In this document: positions 13,076 to 25,853 of the stretch, piece after piece
How the letters are laid out: each line of letters opens with the position of its first letter
Position numbering within the stretch: the stretch's first letter is position 1
Translations under genes and position numbers: made by a program
Assembly (NCBI RefSeq): GCF_014905175.1
Contig: NC_057791.1
Location: 620,001-684,000 of the forward strand
Reading direction: 5' to 3'
DNA: 64,000 nucleotides
From: Aphidius gifuensis
Taxonomy: Eukaryota; Arthropoda; Insecta; Hymenoptera; Braconidae
Notes under the pieces: generated by a model
Told to the model about the DNA's origin: nothing
What the model saw: only the letters and a program-made list of their open reading frames with translations
The model's database searches: none

Positions 13076-16000
13076 AGCATTAACTGATAAAAATGAAAAA
13101 AATAACAATAGATTATCCCAAATGTGTTTTGAAGTTGATACGTGAAAGAAAAATAAAAAGTATATGTATTTTTTTTTTTTTTTTATCGGTGAAAATAATT
13201 ATATCTAATCAACTGATACTTCCAAGAATTTTTATTTTTTATAATTTTATTATAAGCTACATGCGGTTTTAAATGAAAATTTAAATTATTTATTTTATTT
13301 TCTGAATAACGACAGTAGTAATGATATTTCATATGAAAAACATGATGAAGCAATGAATTTTTAAATTTATTATTTTTCATATAAAAATTTAAATTCTACA
13401 GCTATTGAACACAAAAAACTTGTATTGACGTATGTGTTTATTTACAATAGTTAAATTTAAAAAAAAATAAACATTATTTAACGATTAAATATACTGATGA
13501 AAGAGATGATCGTAGTCTTACAAAATTGAATTACGTAATTAATAAAAATAAAAGACAATACAATCCTCGTGTACGTCACAATTAAAAATAAATAATATAT
13601 ATATTTTATTGTCTCCTAAATATAAAAAAATCAATTATTTTAATTTTCCATTTAATTTTTCATATACTATTTTTATTTTATTTTTTTATTTTTTCTATAT
13701 ACGATATCATATAAACATGTACTTGAAATAGTGATTACATACTCTTGGCCCAATTCTTCCAATCGTCATTTCGTCCTTCGACACTTATCTCACATGTCAC
13801 TAAAACTACAATAACTTATCATTTTTATTTATTTGCAAAATATGTTAGTGACGAAAAGAAAGACATTAAAAATAATATATATATATAAAAAATATAACAT
13901 AGATGTTATAAAATAAATAAATAATAAAAAAGACAGAGAAAAAAGAGTTAAACCTTCGGGCGTTGATTCGCATAATTCTTGTCATCACCCTCAACTGCAG
14001 ATAGATATAGATAAATATTGTACATATATAATATATATATAACATGTATTATATGTTGCAGTATTTATTTTCCTCTCTATCTCGCTCTGTATACATGCTC
14101 CAGAAACCTACTTTTCATTAATGCAATATATATCCCTCTCTCAATGATTTGCCGTTACGTCAAATATTTAAGACCTCAATATTGCAAACAACATTAAATT
14201 TGTTTTTTAATATTTTTTTTTTTTTCTCAATCAAATATTGTTTATTTGAAAATTAACATTTTTTATTTAAATATATGGCTATTTTTTCATTTCAAATTTT
14301 CATCTCAATTCAAATTGAATTTGGTGGAATTTTTTTTTTCGAATTTAATGTAACATTCAAATCGTGACTAATTTTGATATTGTCCTGAATAATAAATTAT
14401 AATATCAGCTACTTTTTTTATTTTTTTTTTATAAGAGTCAGTCGACCTCGAGGGCCTCGAACTGCTCGACCTTGTATTATTACATGTATTATTTTATTTA
14501 TGTTATATATTGTTGTTTGGTTATTCTCCCTCATTACAATTTCAATGATACACAGGGTAAATGGATAACCCAACAATTACACATTAAAAAAAAACTGTAA
14601 TAATATATCAGAAAATTTTCTTGATTAAAGTTATTATACAAAAATAAATTTAAAAACCAATTGTAATATATATTTTGAAAATTAAAAAGTATCAAAAATA
14701 ATAATTTTAATAATATATACAAACAGTAATCGAGAAAAAATAAAGAGGTCAAAGAAAGTTACAAATCGATAATATAGAAATAATAAAAATGAAAATAGAA
14801 ATTTTAAAAAAATAAATAGCAAAACAACTATATAGAGAAAGGTACATAATGTACAAAATTATTTTCCAACAATAGTGATAATAGAAAAATAAATTTAATC
14901 AATATATACTTTTTTTTTATTTAAATATATTTTAGTGAAAATTTCTCGTTAAACTTGTTGAAAATAATAATAATATTTATGCACAACAAGTAGTTATTAT
15001 TATGTCACAATATGCAACATAAAAATAAATATATATAAAAATAAATGGAGTATTTTTTTTGAGTAACAAGCACGTTGTTGTCAATATTGCACGTGACTTA
15101 ATAAATTAAAATTAAACTTGTATTTAAACAATAGATAAACATACATTTGTATTATTATAATTAAAAAATAAATTTATTATCTCCATTGAGAAACATTTAA
15201 CATTACACTCAAAACATCAATTCACTTCTCAATCAAATTATTATTTATTTAAAAAAAAAAAAAAAAAAACAATTTGAAATATTCTTTTAAAAAAAATTTC
15301 TTATCCCAATAAGTTTTATTTTATTTTGTGTTATTTTTATTTATTTATTTTTTTTTTTTTCTACTAAAATTCAACAGGATGTCACGACAGCTGTCATATT
15401 TAATTTTATCTTATCCTAGACTTGCTTTCTTGGAATAATATATCAGATACATCCTTAATATTATGAATAATAATAAAATTTAAATATTTAAAATTTTATC
15501 ATATTATTTTATAAAATATTTATTTTTATTATTGTTTAAATTATTTTCAATTAACAATAGCTTTTGTAAGGAAATATTTATATTAATGACATAACAAAAG
15601 TCTAAGTAATTTTATTTTATTCTATTAATAATTATTATGTGTGTGTGTGTGTATTTAATTTGTGATGATGAAGAAGCCAACGACTCGTTAATAATATTAT
15701 TATACTCTTCAATAATAATATATCACTATCACTTTTATTATTATTATTGTTATTATTTTATTAATGAATATTGCAAGTATGCATTATTTATATCATTTAA
15801 TAATACATTTGGATGTTTCAAGAAATTTTTATTTATTTATTTATTTAATAATGTTTTTTTTTTTTTTTTCAATATATATTTATCTTTATTTTATTTATTC
15901 AATAATTTTATAAAAGACTTGATAATTTATTATATTTTTAATGATTATTACTACAATATTCTCAATTTAATTTATTAATATAATATTTTTAAAATTTTTT

Positions 16001-16102
16001 CAAAATATAATATAAATAATTTCTAAAATTATAATTGATAGCAATTTATTAGATGACCAGCATTTAAATGAATTTATTTTAATTTTATTTTTTATATTAA
16101 AT
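13076..16102. other. AT-rich intergenic DNA
   Basis: No gene is seen. The stretch contains poly(A)/poly(T) runs, a short TG run near 15637-15650, and a small less AT-rich patch near 14438-14480 with several CTCGA words. The open frames here are low complexity. Confidence 0.6.
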
Positions 16103-16750
16103 TTAACAACAACCTTTACGACGTGATTTTTTTGGTGCACAGCAGTAATCATTATCATCAGAATAATCAGATGAACAGTATGAAGTTGAATGCTCTGTAA
16201 TGACAAGAAAAAAAAATAAATGATTAAAATATTATTTAAATTAAGTTGTTAATAAAAATAAAAAAAAAATACATTTTATTTTTATTATTTTAATATAATA
16301 TATATAATACTCACTTTCACGACGAGCTGTTTTTTTTTTGTTGGATTTTTTAGCACATAATTTAGCAGCACGTGCTTGAGCTTTTTTTTTACCTCCACGT
16401 TTTCTCATTAATTGCGTTGCAGCATCACTATCAGTGTCGATAGTGGTACCACCACATTTACATGCTGCTTCATCAAATGCATCATCAGATATATCAGAAT
16501 CTGAGTAACAAGAACATGTTGATGATGATGTTGGTGATGATGATGATGATGATGTGTATTCATCATCATTGGATGATGTAATTGACGAGTCAGCTGATGT
16601 TGTTGTTGTTGATAATGATGAGGTTGAGGTTGATGAGTCATTTGCTCCAGGTGCTACTGCACAACAACACTTGTTGCTTGCTTCAACTTTTTTTGGTTTG
16701 TTTTTATATTTTTTCTTGGCAAGAACACACTTTGATTTTAATGGTGGCAT
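16103..16750 (-). CDS. Cys- and Ser-rich protein with basic ends and an acidic middle, 175 aa
   Basis: The family is not recognised. There are two coding exons, 16750-16315 and 16194-16103, joined over a 120-bp intron (donor GTGAGT, acceptor TTACAG). The join turns a run-on frame into a natural C-terminus ending KKSRRKGCC. The N-terminus is basic (KKKYKNKPKK) followed by CCC. A Ser/Thr-rich tract fills about residues 38-75, an acidic SDSDISDDAFDE segment follows, then a strongly basic region (KRGGKKKAQARAAK, KKSNKKKTARR), and the tail has paired cysteines. I count 14 Cys. The basic and Cys-rich makeup is reminiscent of protamine-like or metal-binding proteins, but there is no domain evidence, and the Ser/Asp-rich middle partly reflects CAT/GATGAT repeats in the DNA. 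Function unknown. Confidence 0.65.
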
Positions 16751-17085
16751 ATTTAAATAAATATATCTGAAAAATAAAAATTAAAAATTCATTTATTTCA
16801 ATAATAAAAATAATAATTTACAACATTTCTTATTTTTTTTTTTTTTTTTTGTTTTGTATTCAGGAATTTATATTTTATCTAAACATTTACTGATAATAGC
16901 TTGAATTAATTTTTAAAAAAAAATTTACTCTCGATTGATAATAGATATATATTATTAAATAAATTATATATGAAAATTAATTTAATTCATTATTATTGCA
17001 TTATTATATTTATTGAATAATGAGTTACCTTATTTCAGTTGGCAATCTTGATTTAAAATCCTGATTTATTCACCACTTATATCAA
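16751..17085 (-). other. Predicted 5' UTR intron and exon of the Cys-rich gene
   Basis: On the minus strand an acceptor TTTTTCAG ends at 16767, sixteen bases before the ATG. An upstream segment ends ATAAG at 17029 followed by the donor GTAACT. This implies an intron of about 260 bp in the 5' UTR, the same arrangement as the neighbouring unknown gene at 12.2 kb. Confidence 0.4.
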
Positions 17086-19112
17086 TGTTGAATTTTTTTT
17101 TATTTTTATTTAATTAAATTTGTTAATTTTTAATTAATGCTCTACTTTATGATTTTATTTTTTTAATCGTAAATAAATAATTGATTTTTAATGATGTAAA
17201 ATATAAAAAATTTGTGAAAATTTAATATATATTTATTTCACAAGGTGTGGCTTGTAAGACTTTATTGAGAATACTGACGATGAAAAAATATGAAAATCAA
17301 CAACTGGCCACGAAAATATTTAACTACCCATACAAAATAGAAAAATAAAAACATTTATGAAAATATTTTAAAAATGAAAAATATTTCTAAATGAATATAA
17401 ATATACATTTGTTATCAAGAGTGTTTTTCTAGAGGCCATCAACTTGTGAAAATTATCATAAAAATGCATAAAATTATAAAACAATGTATCACTACTCAAG
17501 TGGAACAAAAAAAATAGATGGAATATCAAGTTTAAATGACCTAATTATATTATTAATTGTCATAACTCAACAATTAATAGATAATATATTATCAATGTTG
17601 AATTCAACTTAACTGTCAATTAATATGTATGTCGTAATTAATCACAAATAATAATAAAAATAATTTTAAAAGAAAAAAATTACATTGCTCATCAAGAGAA
17701 ATAATAATATTTTTTAATTAATGAAAATTTTTAAAAAGTATTGTTATTGATATTACATAATAAAAATGCTTGAAACTAATTGATAATAATAAATAAATGA
17801 ATAAATAAATTTATTTATTTAAATTTCTCAAGAATAATTAGTTTTTTTTTTTTTTTCTTTTTTTTAGTAAATCAAGGCCAATGACGATAAGATTTTTTTT
17901 TTATTTTTATTTTTATATTGTTAATTTATAATCTAAAACATTCACTTGGTAACATTTGAATATGATTTTTTTTAAATAATATGTGATGCAAGTACTTTTG
18001 TTGATAATAATTTATTGATTGTTTGATGAATTGTTTGAATTTATATGAATAATAAATTTAGACACCATGTGGATTTTATTATGAGTGACTCAGTCTGTGA
18101 TTATTTGTCAATTTTATTAAACAAACATAATAGTCATATATTTAACGACAATAGATATAATTCTTTGTTTATTTTAAAATTAAATTTAACTATACTCATT
18201 TTAATTTTCGTTATTATTTTCAATATAAAATTAATCCCTTTTATATTTATTCAATTTACTTAAAATATAATGAATTATTATTTTATACCCATATGAATGA
18301 ATAATTATCGCGAAATTTATTTTAGTTTATTTTATAATTGCAAGAATAAAGTCTTTCAAATTTATTTTAGAAAATCATTTAATTTATTTTCAAGACAATA
18401 GAAGGAAAAAAAAATCAATCATATCATATATATAATTTTCATTGTGTTTTTGCGAAATTTTAAATTCAATTTTTATTCAATTGAACAGAAAGTAGTGACA
18501 TCTTGTGTAGCAACAATATTTTTTGTTGATAATATAGAATTTAAAAAAGAAAAAAAAATTATATATTATTTAAAAAAGAAATTATATAATTAAAATTATA
18601 TTTGTCTTTCGTACATTTAGGAAATAATTTGTAGTTTAAATAGATCAATAATTTAGTACACATTTCGTTGAATTAAAATTATTTATATATTTAGAATTTT
18701 TTTTTGAATATTATTAGAGACACGTGAACCAATGTATACAAACGCGGTCGTTCACCGTATACAATATTGATTATTTTTTATCTAGCAATCATTGATACTA
18801 AATTAGGTTGAATATATAATTTTTTTATTTGATAATTTTATTCAAATATAAATTAATATATCCATTTTATTTTCATTTTTGAAATTATCATTTCAGGTTT
18901 TTTGGTAGTTTATTTTTAACAATGATTAATCGTTTAGAAAAAGATAAAAAAAAATTATCAGTATTAGTGATTAGCTAGCTATTATTTGAGACTATGTAGT
19001 GTTGGAAAAAAAAAAAAAAAAACGACAGTATAATATCAAGTATCGTTAAATCACAGTCGTAGTTTATTAAAAAATTTTCTTGACAATTTTACAAGCAACA
19101 CATTGTAAGACC
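17086..19112. other. AT-rich intergenic DNA
   Basis: No gene is recognised. The stretch just upstream of 19113 probably contains the caveolin promoter and 5' UTR. A short island near 18722-18765 is less AT-rich. Confidence 0.55.
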
Positions 19113-19676
19113 ATGAACTTTGGAAAAAGTACGTTAAATAAATATTTAATATTTCAATTTTTTAAATTAATTCATCAATAATAAGCTTGATTAAAATAAA
19201 AAAGAAAAATCCATTTAAAATATCAATTTTCATTACAGTGAAACAGCTTTTTCATTTTTACATTGTTTTTTTATTTTTTTTTATAATTAATATACTTTAT
19301 TATTTCCGGTTAAAACGCGCAGACGCCTTGACCGTTGTCCTGTTTATTTTATTAAAAACAAATCCACCAACAACCCCATTACAAAATAAAATTCTCAGTT
19401 TTAATAGAAAAAAAAATTTCGTCAATAACTATATATACTACTATTATTATTATTTAATATTTTTAATAAAATTTTTAAATAAATAATAAAATTTACTCAG
19501 GTAATATCAACAAGTTAAATTTATTTTTTTAAAAAACGTGAATTATCAATATAAAAAAATTTTTTTTCTATTTTTAAAAGTGATAAGGTTTTTTTTCTTT
19601 ATTTTATTTATTTTATTTTTCTGTATTTTTAATTTAAGATATAATATTGAGTGATCAAAAACAATTATATTCGAAA

Positions 19677-20281
19677 ATGAAAAAATCATCAGGATCATCA
19701 ATGGGACCAGACAGTGCAATGGATCTTGAAGATAGAGATCCAAATAATTTAAATGACCACCTTCAGGTAAATTTAAATATTTAAATATTATTTATATTTA
19801 TTGATTTATTGACTAACAAAATTTATTATATTATTTTCAGGTGAATTTTAATGAAGTTATCGGTGAACCAGACAACATAAGAAGTCCAGAATGTGCATGG
19901 CGTCTTAGCAGAAGTTGTTTTAATTTTTCCAAAGGATGTTGTTATATATCTTTGTCAATTTTTATTGCACCAATTTGTGCATTATTTTTTGGTCTTGCAT
20001 TTGCATGCATGTCATTTCAGGTGAGTTTATATTGTACTTGTTTTATTTGAATTTTTGTACTTTAATTGTATTTTTATTTGCAGCATATTTGGTGTCTTGG
20101 ACCATTATTTAAAATTTGGAAAATATCATGCAACAGTGTGAGATCATTTTTTGTTGTATTTGCAAATTCATTGATTCGTCCTTGTATGGAATCACTTGGT
20201 TATTTTTTTTACAATATACGTGTACAAAATCAAAAAATTCCAGATAATATTCATTTTAAAAATGAAGCATTTATTGTTTAA
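19677..20281 (+). CDS. CAV: Caveolin
   Basis: Three exons, 19677-19766, 19841-20020 and 20084-20281, both introns phase 0, give 155 aa. Caveolins insert as a membrane hairpin, oligomerise, bind cholesterol and shape caveolae. The caveolin core is visible: NFNEVIGEPDNIRS matches the oligomerisation/signature segment, a Trp/aromatic scaffolding-like stretch follows, then a long hydrophobic hairpin (ISLSIFIAPICALFFGLAFA, then HIWCLGPLFKIWK), and the conserved C-terminal part IRPCMESLGYFFYNIRV. Cysteines around the hairpin could be palmitoylated. The first ATG at 19677 is used here. An alternative upstream exon 19113-19128 (MNFGK then donor GTACGT) could join an acceptor at 19638 in frame and would add 18 residues. 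Drosophila lacks caveolin, so this gene argues against a fly. Confidence 0.92.
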
Positions 20282-20859
20282 ACATTATATTAAAATTGTA
20301 TGACTTATTTGTCTTTTTTTGTAAAAAAGACTGATTTAAAATTTTATACGCATTGCTGGTCATATAAACAATTGTATTTTTTTCCTATCCCAATATAGAA
20401 AATTAGAGCAAACGAAAGATAAATAATCCATAAATAAAAAATAAAAATATGTAATTCATCAAATTGTTTAAACAATAAAAATTTTCATATCAAAAAACTT
20501 GATGGCCAATCAACTTGATGCTCACAAGTTTACCAACAGCACACTTGTTAAAAAAAAAAAAAGAGTTGTGTGTGTGTTGTCAAACATAACCTCACCAATT
20601 GTTGCCTTATTTGTCGTGTGACCACAAGTATATAATAAAAAAAAAATATATAATAAAAACTACCAAACAATATTTACCTAACAATTGTATTGTTATTAAA
20701 TAGTTAATACATGAATCTCATATTATTTAATTACAATCAATTGTTAATTAAATAAAACTTGTGTTAAACTCCTAATCATCACCATCATCATCATCATCAT
20801 CAATCATATATTTACAAAGTTAACAATATTATAAATATTGTTATATTGTTTATTTTAAA
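20282..20859. other. Intergenic region between caveolin and MMS19
   Basis: About 580 bp. The left part holds AATAAA-type poly(A) signals for caveolin around 20420-20440. The right part should hold the MMS19 promoter and 5' UTR; it contains a CAT run near 20777-20801. Confidence 0.5.
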
Positions 20860-23800
20860 ATGACCAATTTATTTGACATTTCCAACAAGTTAACATCAGC
20901 TCTCAATGACAGCAATGATGCATTTATCAAACTTTGCCATATCACCACTTCAGGTATGTTGTTGATGATGTCATTAATCAAACAAACAAACAAAAAATAA
21001 TCTACAAGTATTTAGCAACAATTATTAATAACAAAATTAATTTTCAGATATTGAAACAGGAAAATTAAGTCTAGTACAAGTTATAATTGAACTTGACAAA
21101 TTTCTTACAAGTACTGAATCAAATGATAGACTTAATGGCGTACGTTTTTTATCAACAATATTATCACAACTGTCATCAGAATATTTATCTGAACAAGAAA
21201 CAAATACAATAGCAAAATTTTACTGTGATCGTTTGAAAGATCATCATACTTTAATACCATCAATTATATTTGGAATTTTGTCAATAGTTAAAATGAAAAA
21301 TTTAACAAAAGATTCAGCATTTAAATTATTTCATGGTATTACACAAAATGTACGTTGTCAATCAGAAGAACGTGAAACACGTGAAAATATTTATTTAATA
21401 TTTAAAATATTATTTGATACAAAATCAGATGATTTAAAAACATTTGGTCCTGATATTATTTATGGTATTTTATCATCAATTGATCCAGAAGCTGATCCAA
21501 GAAATTTAATTATTTTATTTAATTTTCTTCCAAATTTTATAAAAACATTTAAACTTGGTCATTTAACTGAAGAAATGTTTGATTGTTTATCACGTTATTT
21601 TCCAGTTGATTTTAATTCACAATCACAACAAAATAAAAATCAAATAGTAACACGTGAACAATTATCAAATGGTTTAGAAAATTGTCTATCAGCAATACCA
21701 GAATTTGCTGAATTTTGTTTACCACTTATTATTGATAAATTAAGTTCAAATGTTAAATTAGCTAAAATTGAATCATTGAGATTATTATCAAAAAGTTCAT
21801 CGGTATTTGGTGCTGAAGGATTAAAAGAACATCTTGCTGAACTTTGGCCACTAATTAGAGCTGAGCTATTACCTGGTAATGATCAAGAAATTAAAATAGC
21901 TGGTCTTTTTGCACTTGAAAATATTACAAAAGCACTTGCAGAAGATAAAAATATTTTTGAAAAATTTGTATCACTTGTTATAATTGATGTTAAATCATCA
22001 TTAAGTGATATAGAATTAAGTTTATTTGATCCAGCTGAAAAAATATTAAAAACAATTGCTAAATCTTGTGAGGAAAGTTGTACACAAGTGTTAGCTGTAT
22101 TTGTACCAATGTTACTTGCTCAATATACAACTAAAACAACAATTGTTGATAAAGCAAAACTCATTGAATCTTTAAATGGTTTTATAAATATTGCAGCAAC
22201 ACATGGATTGGCAATATCAAGTGTTCCAACACTTGCATGGACAGATATACCAGGTTTATATTTAAATGAATTATCAAGCAATGAAGTGTCATTGAAGCTC
22301 AAAGCATTTATTGGTTTATCATATCAAAAATTATTTTTAAATGACACACAAAGAGCAACATTGTATGATAAAATTTGTATTGAAATTGATGCTGGAACAT
22401 CAGAGTTAATGATACCATGTCAAAATGTACTTGCTGTTTTTACTGAGTGTTATCCAACAGAAATATTAATACTCATTGAGACAAGACTTGAAATTGATGC
22501 TAGTAAATGTAAAACAAATTGTTCAACATCAATTATTATCAATCGAATAAATGCTTTAACATCAATTGCTGCAATTCCATCAGTTGCATCAACAATATTA
22601 CCAAAAATTATTGATCAAACTGCTACAATTACTGATGATATTAATTCAACAGCTTTATTGTGTATTGAACGACTTGTTCAACTTGATAATTATGAAGAAT
22701 TTAAAATACATAATTATCTTCAAAATAATTGTAAAATTATTGATAGATTAATTAAATCATCAGCTGATGTTAATCACAAAAATATACATATTATATCGAG
22801 AATTTGTTGTTTAATTATGAGAAAACTTGATATTGATGAACAAAAAAATGTTATTAATCAACATTATAATAGTCAAGTATTACAGTTGTCAAAACAAATT
22901 GTACTGTTGGAAGGATTAATAACACCTCTGCATTCAAGTGTCTTATTTTTGCATGATGTTGATTCATTACTTGATAATTTATTGAATATTTGTTTAGAAA
23001 ACCAAGAAGAACAGTCAACATTATCATCCTGCAAATTGGTGGCTGTATTGATTAATAAAATGGAAGAAAATATTAAATTTGGCAAACATTTAAATATATT
23101 TCATGAGAAAATTGTTGATATTCTAGAGACAACTCATGATGGTGAGGATGATGAGATGAAGGGAAAATCAAATGTTTGTGAAATTAAAAAATTGGCAGTT
23201 GTTCTTTTAGCTTGGATAACCAAAGGTCTTATTATCAAAGGCAGTAGTCGTGCACAAGATTTTCTTGACATGGTAAATTAATTTTTTTTAAATATATTTA
23301 TTTTTAATAAACAAATCTAATTATTAATTTATTATTACAGTATTTTAATACACTTAAAATGGAGGACATTGGTGAATATGCTGGTGAAAAAATTAACATT
23401 TTAATTGACAAAAATGAAACAACACTGTCAATTGATAATCATTGCAATGTTAAAATTTTTTATAAACAAAGAATATTTCAAAATTTTCTTCAGCAATATC
23501 AAAAATTTGAGGAGAAAAATTCAAGACAAAATTATTTAATTGCATTAGTTCATTTGATTGAGGAAATACCAATGGAGTTGCTTTTGATGCATTTATCAAA
23601 GGTAAATTAATATATTTCAATTATTACATTAAATATTATAAATATTAAAAAATATATTTAATTTTTATTTTCAACAGATTGTACCATTATTGATAAAAGT
23701 TCTTTCACTGGATAATGATAATGTCATCTTGTTAGTTTTAAAAATTTTTAAACCAATGATTGACACAAAACATGAAATATTTGCTCAACAAATTGATGCA

Positions 23801-24111
23801 TTTATTCCAGCATGTTTGAATTTAGTTAAAAACAAAAAAATGGTAATTAAAATCTTCTCATTAATATTATTGATAAAATTAAAAAATTAATTTAACTAAT
23901 TTATTTTTAATTTTAGCATATTAGAATAGCAGCTTTAAATTGTATAAATAGCTATTGCAATTATCCAAATGATATTATTAAAATTTACAAAGAAAATGTA
24001 TTGGATAATTTGTCATTATCATTGGATGATCCAAAACGTCTTGTTCGTCAAATAGCAACAAAAACAATAACAAGATGGTATCTCATCAATGCACCTGGTG
24101 GCAAAGAATAG
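20860..24111 (+). CDS. MMS19: MMS19, cytosolic iron-sulfur assembly targeting subunit
   Basis: Five exons, 20860-20953, 21048-23272, 23341-23601, 23678-23842 and 23917-24111, encode 979 aa, the usual family length. MMS19 is a HEAT-repeat scaffold that with CIAO1 and CIAO2B delivers Fe-S clusters to DNA polymerases, primase and helicases such as XPD. The N-terminal half carries the family-typical stretch DPEADPRNLIILF, then YFPVDF, then a segment like ITREDL...PEFAEFCLPLIIDKL. Helical HEAT-type pairs run through the C-terminal half, ending RLVRQIATKTITRWYL, matching the conserved MMS19 tail. The start gives a short N-terminus (MTNLFDISNKL) in line with homologues. An AATAAA lies about 50 bp after the stop. 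The next gene begins 176 bp downstream. CIAO2B, its direct partner, is also in this window. Confidence 0.95.
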
Positions 24112-24287
24112 TTTTATTTATATAAACTATTCACCAACACTGTACAAAAACGTCGTTAATTCAATAAAATTATTGATTTATCTAATTTAATTAGTTTATT
24201 CTATTTTTCTTTTTTTCATTTTTTATATTACATGTTTAAAAAGATGATGTAGATAATAAATAATACAGTTGTTAGTTGACCAACAAT

Positions 24288-24876
24288 ATGGCTAATGGTA
24301 ATGTCTAAATTTATTTTATTTTGTGTGTTTTAATTATCTTATTAAATATATATTTTAATTTAGTTAAAACTGGTTCATTTAAATATGATGATGGTACTGA
24401 GTACATTGGTGATTGGAATGAACGTGGAATGAAACATGGAGCTGGTACATTAATGCTTGCTGAAGGGATGAGATACGATGGTGGTTTTCAAAATGGATTG
24501 TGTTCGGGTCTTGGTGTTGTTTTATTTCCAGATGGTGCTAAATATGAAGGTGAATTTATGCAAGGATGGTTTCATGGTCATGGTGTTTTTTGGCGTGCTG
24601 ATGGTATGAAATATGAGGGTGAATTTCGTGGTGGACGTATATGGGGTCTTGGTAAGTGTATTAATCACGAAAATTTACATTAATTGCTGCTTTTTTTTTT
24701 TTTGATAAAATAATATGATTATTTTAGGACTTGTTACATTTGCTGATGGATCACATGGTTTTCCAAGAAATGAAGGATTTTTTCAAGATTGTCGTTTAAT
24801 GCGTCGACGAAGATGTCCAGATGTCGTTCAAAAAGCTCAGAAAATTTCAATGATGGCTCGTACTCAAGCAGCATAG
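24288..24876 (+). CDS. MORN4: MORN repeat-containing protein 4 (retinophilin)
   Basis: Three exons, 24288-24297, 24364-24651 and 24728-24876, give 148 aa; the first exon encodes only MAN plus one base. MORN4/retinophilin (rtp in Drosophila) binds class III myosin and stabilises it in photoreceptors and other actin-rich protrusions; that role is known from the family. Four MORN repeats of about 23 residues are visible: YDDGTEYIGDW, LAEGMRYDGGF, FPDGAKYEGEF and RADGMKYEGEF, each followed by a G.G..... segment. The C-terminal signature FADGSHGFPRNEGFF, a basic stretch (LMRRRRCPDVVQKAQ) and the length match MORN4 rather than the longer MORN proteins. It lies close behind MMS19 on the same strand. 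Confidence 0.95.
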
Positions 24877-25853
24877 ATAAATATTAATTGTTGAGGAAAT
24901 AAATGATAAAAAAATTTATCAGTAGAATTAGAAGTAATTAATTTGAAAAAAAAGAAAAATAAATTGATCAAAGATAATTCAATTAATTTGTTATTTTATT
25001 AGAAGAAGAAGAAGAAGAAGAAGAAGAAAAACATGTCAAGTAATTTGATTGGTTATTGAGGGTCATCCCCACCTTTATTTTTTTTTTTTCTTTTTTTTTT
25101 TTTTTTTCTTTCATTCTCTTGTTCTTCGTGGTGTGTGTTCTCCAGAGGTGGTTAACCTTCCTTCAATTTTCCAACCAACAGTCATTTGTCAGCGTTCGTG
25201 TTTTTCACACCTCATGATTATTTATTTATAATATTATCTATTATCTATTAAAATTTATAGCCATTTTATGGTTAAGATTTATTTGTAAATATCAATTATT
25301 TTTATAATATCGTTAATATTAAGTTGGTGAGTTTAACTGACAAAAAAAAAAAACAAAACGATTTATTTTGATTTTTCATTGTCACACGTTTTTTCTCATA
25401 AAGTGAATAAATTATATTATTTTATTTTTTCAACAAAGTGATTGACAGACATTTTGCAAATAATTTCATACGGAAAAAATGGTTGTCAATATATTTGTCG
25501 ACTGAAATAAATACACTTGAGGAAGAAAATAAAAAACAAACATCAATGAGACATTTATTTTTTTAAAGGTAAGTTGTTTAATTATTTATAATAATAATAA
25601 TAATAATAATAGAAATTTTAATCATAATACTTTTAAAATATTTTAAAAAAATAAAATAATATAGTTTATATTTTTATACAAATGACAAAAGATACTAGCA
25701 CCCTTTATTTACATCTGAATGATATTTATTTTCTTGAATTTACACAACACACCATTGTGTGTGTTTATATTTATTCATTTTTAAATATATAAATTGTATT
25801 TTATTTTCATCTGTTTAAAGAATGATGATCTGGGTTCAATGAAATATTAAAAC
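24877..25853. other. Intergenic region with (GAA)n and a predicted 5' UTR exon
   Basis: This holds the MORN4 3' UTR (AATAAA near 24898), a perfect GAA microsatellite at 25001-25028 followed by a poly-pyrimidine stretch (25076-25110), and a probable 5' UTR exon of the next gene ending at about 25568 with donor GTAAGT. An ATT/AAT run lies near 25590-25611. Confidence 0.45.
25001..25028 (+). repeat. (GAA)n microsatellite
   Basis: Nine perfect GAA units between MORN4 and the next gene. Confidence 0.9.

Noticed and set aside
16408..16641. His/Gln-rich frames on both strands at 16.4-16.7 kb
   Set aside because: They are out-of-frame readings of the CAT/GATGAT repeats within the Cys-rich gene.
20138..20150. 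GTGAGATCATTTT resembling bantam microRNA
   Set aside because: It lies inside caveolin exon 3 and only part of the mature sequence matches.
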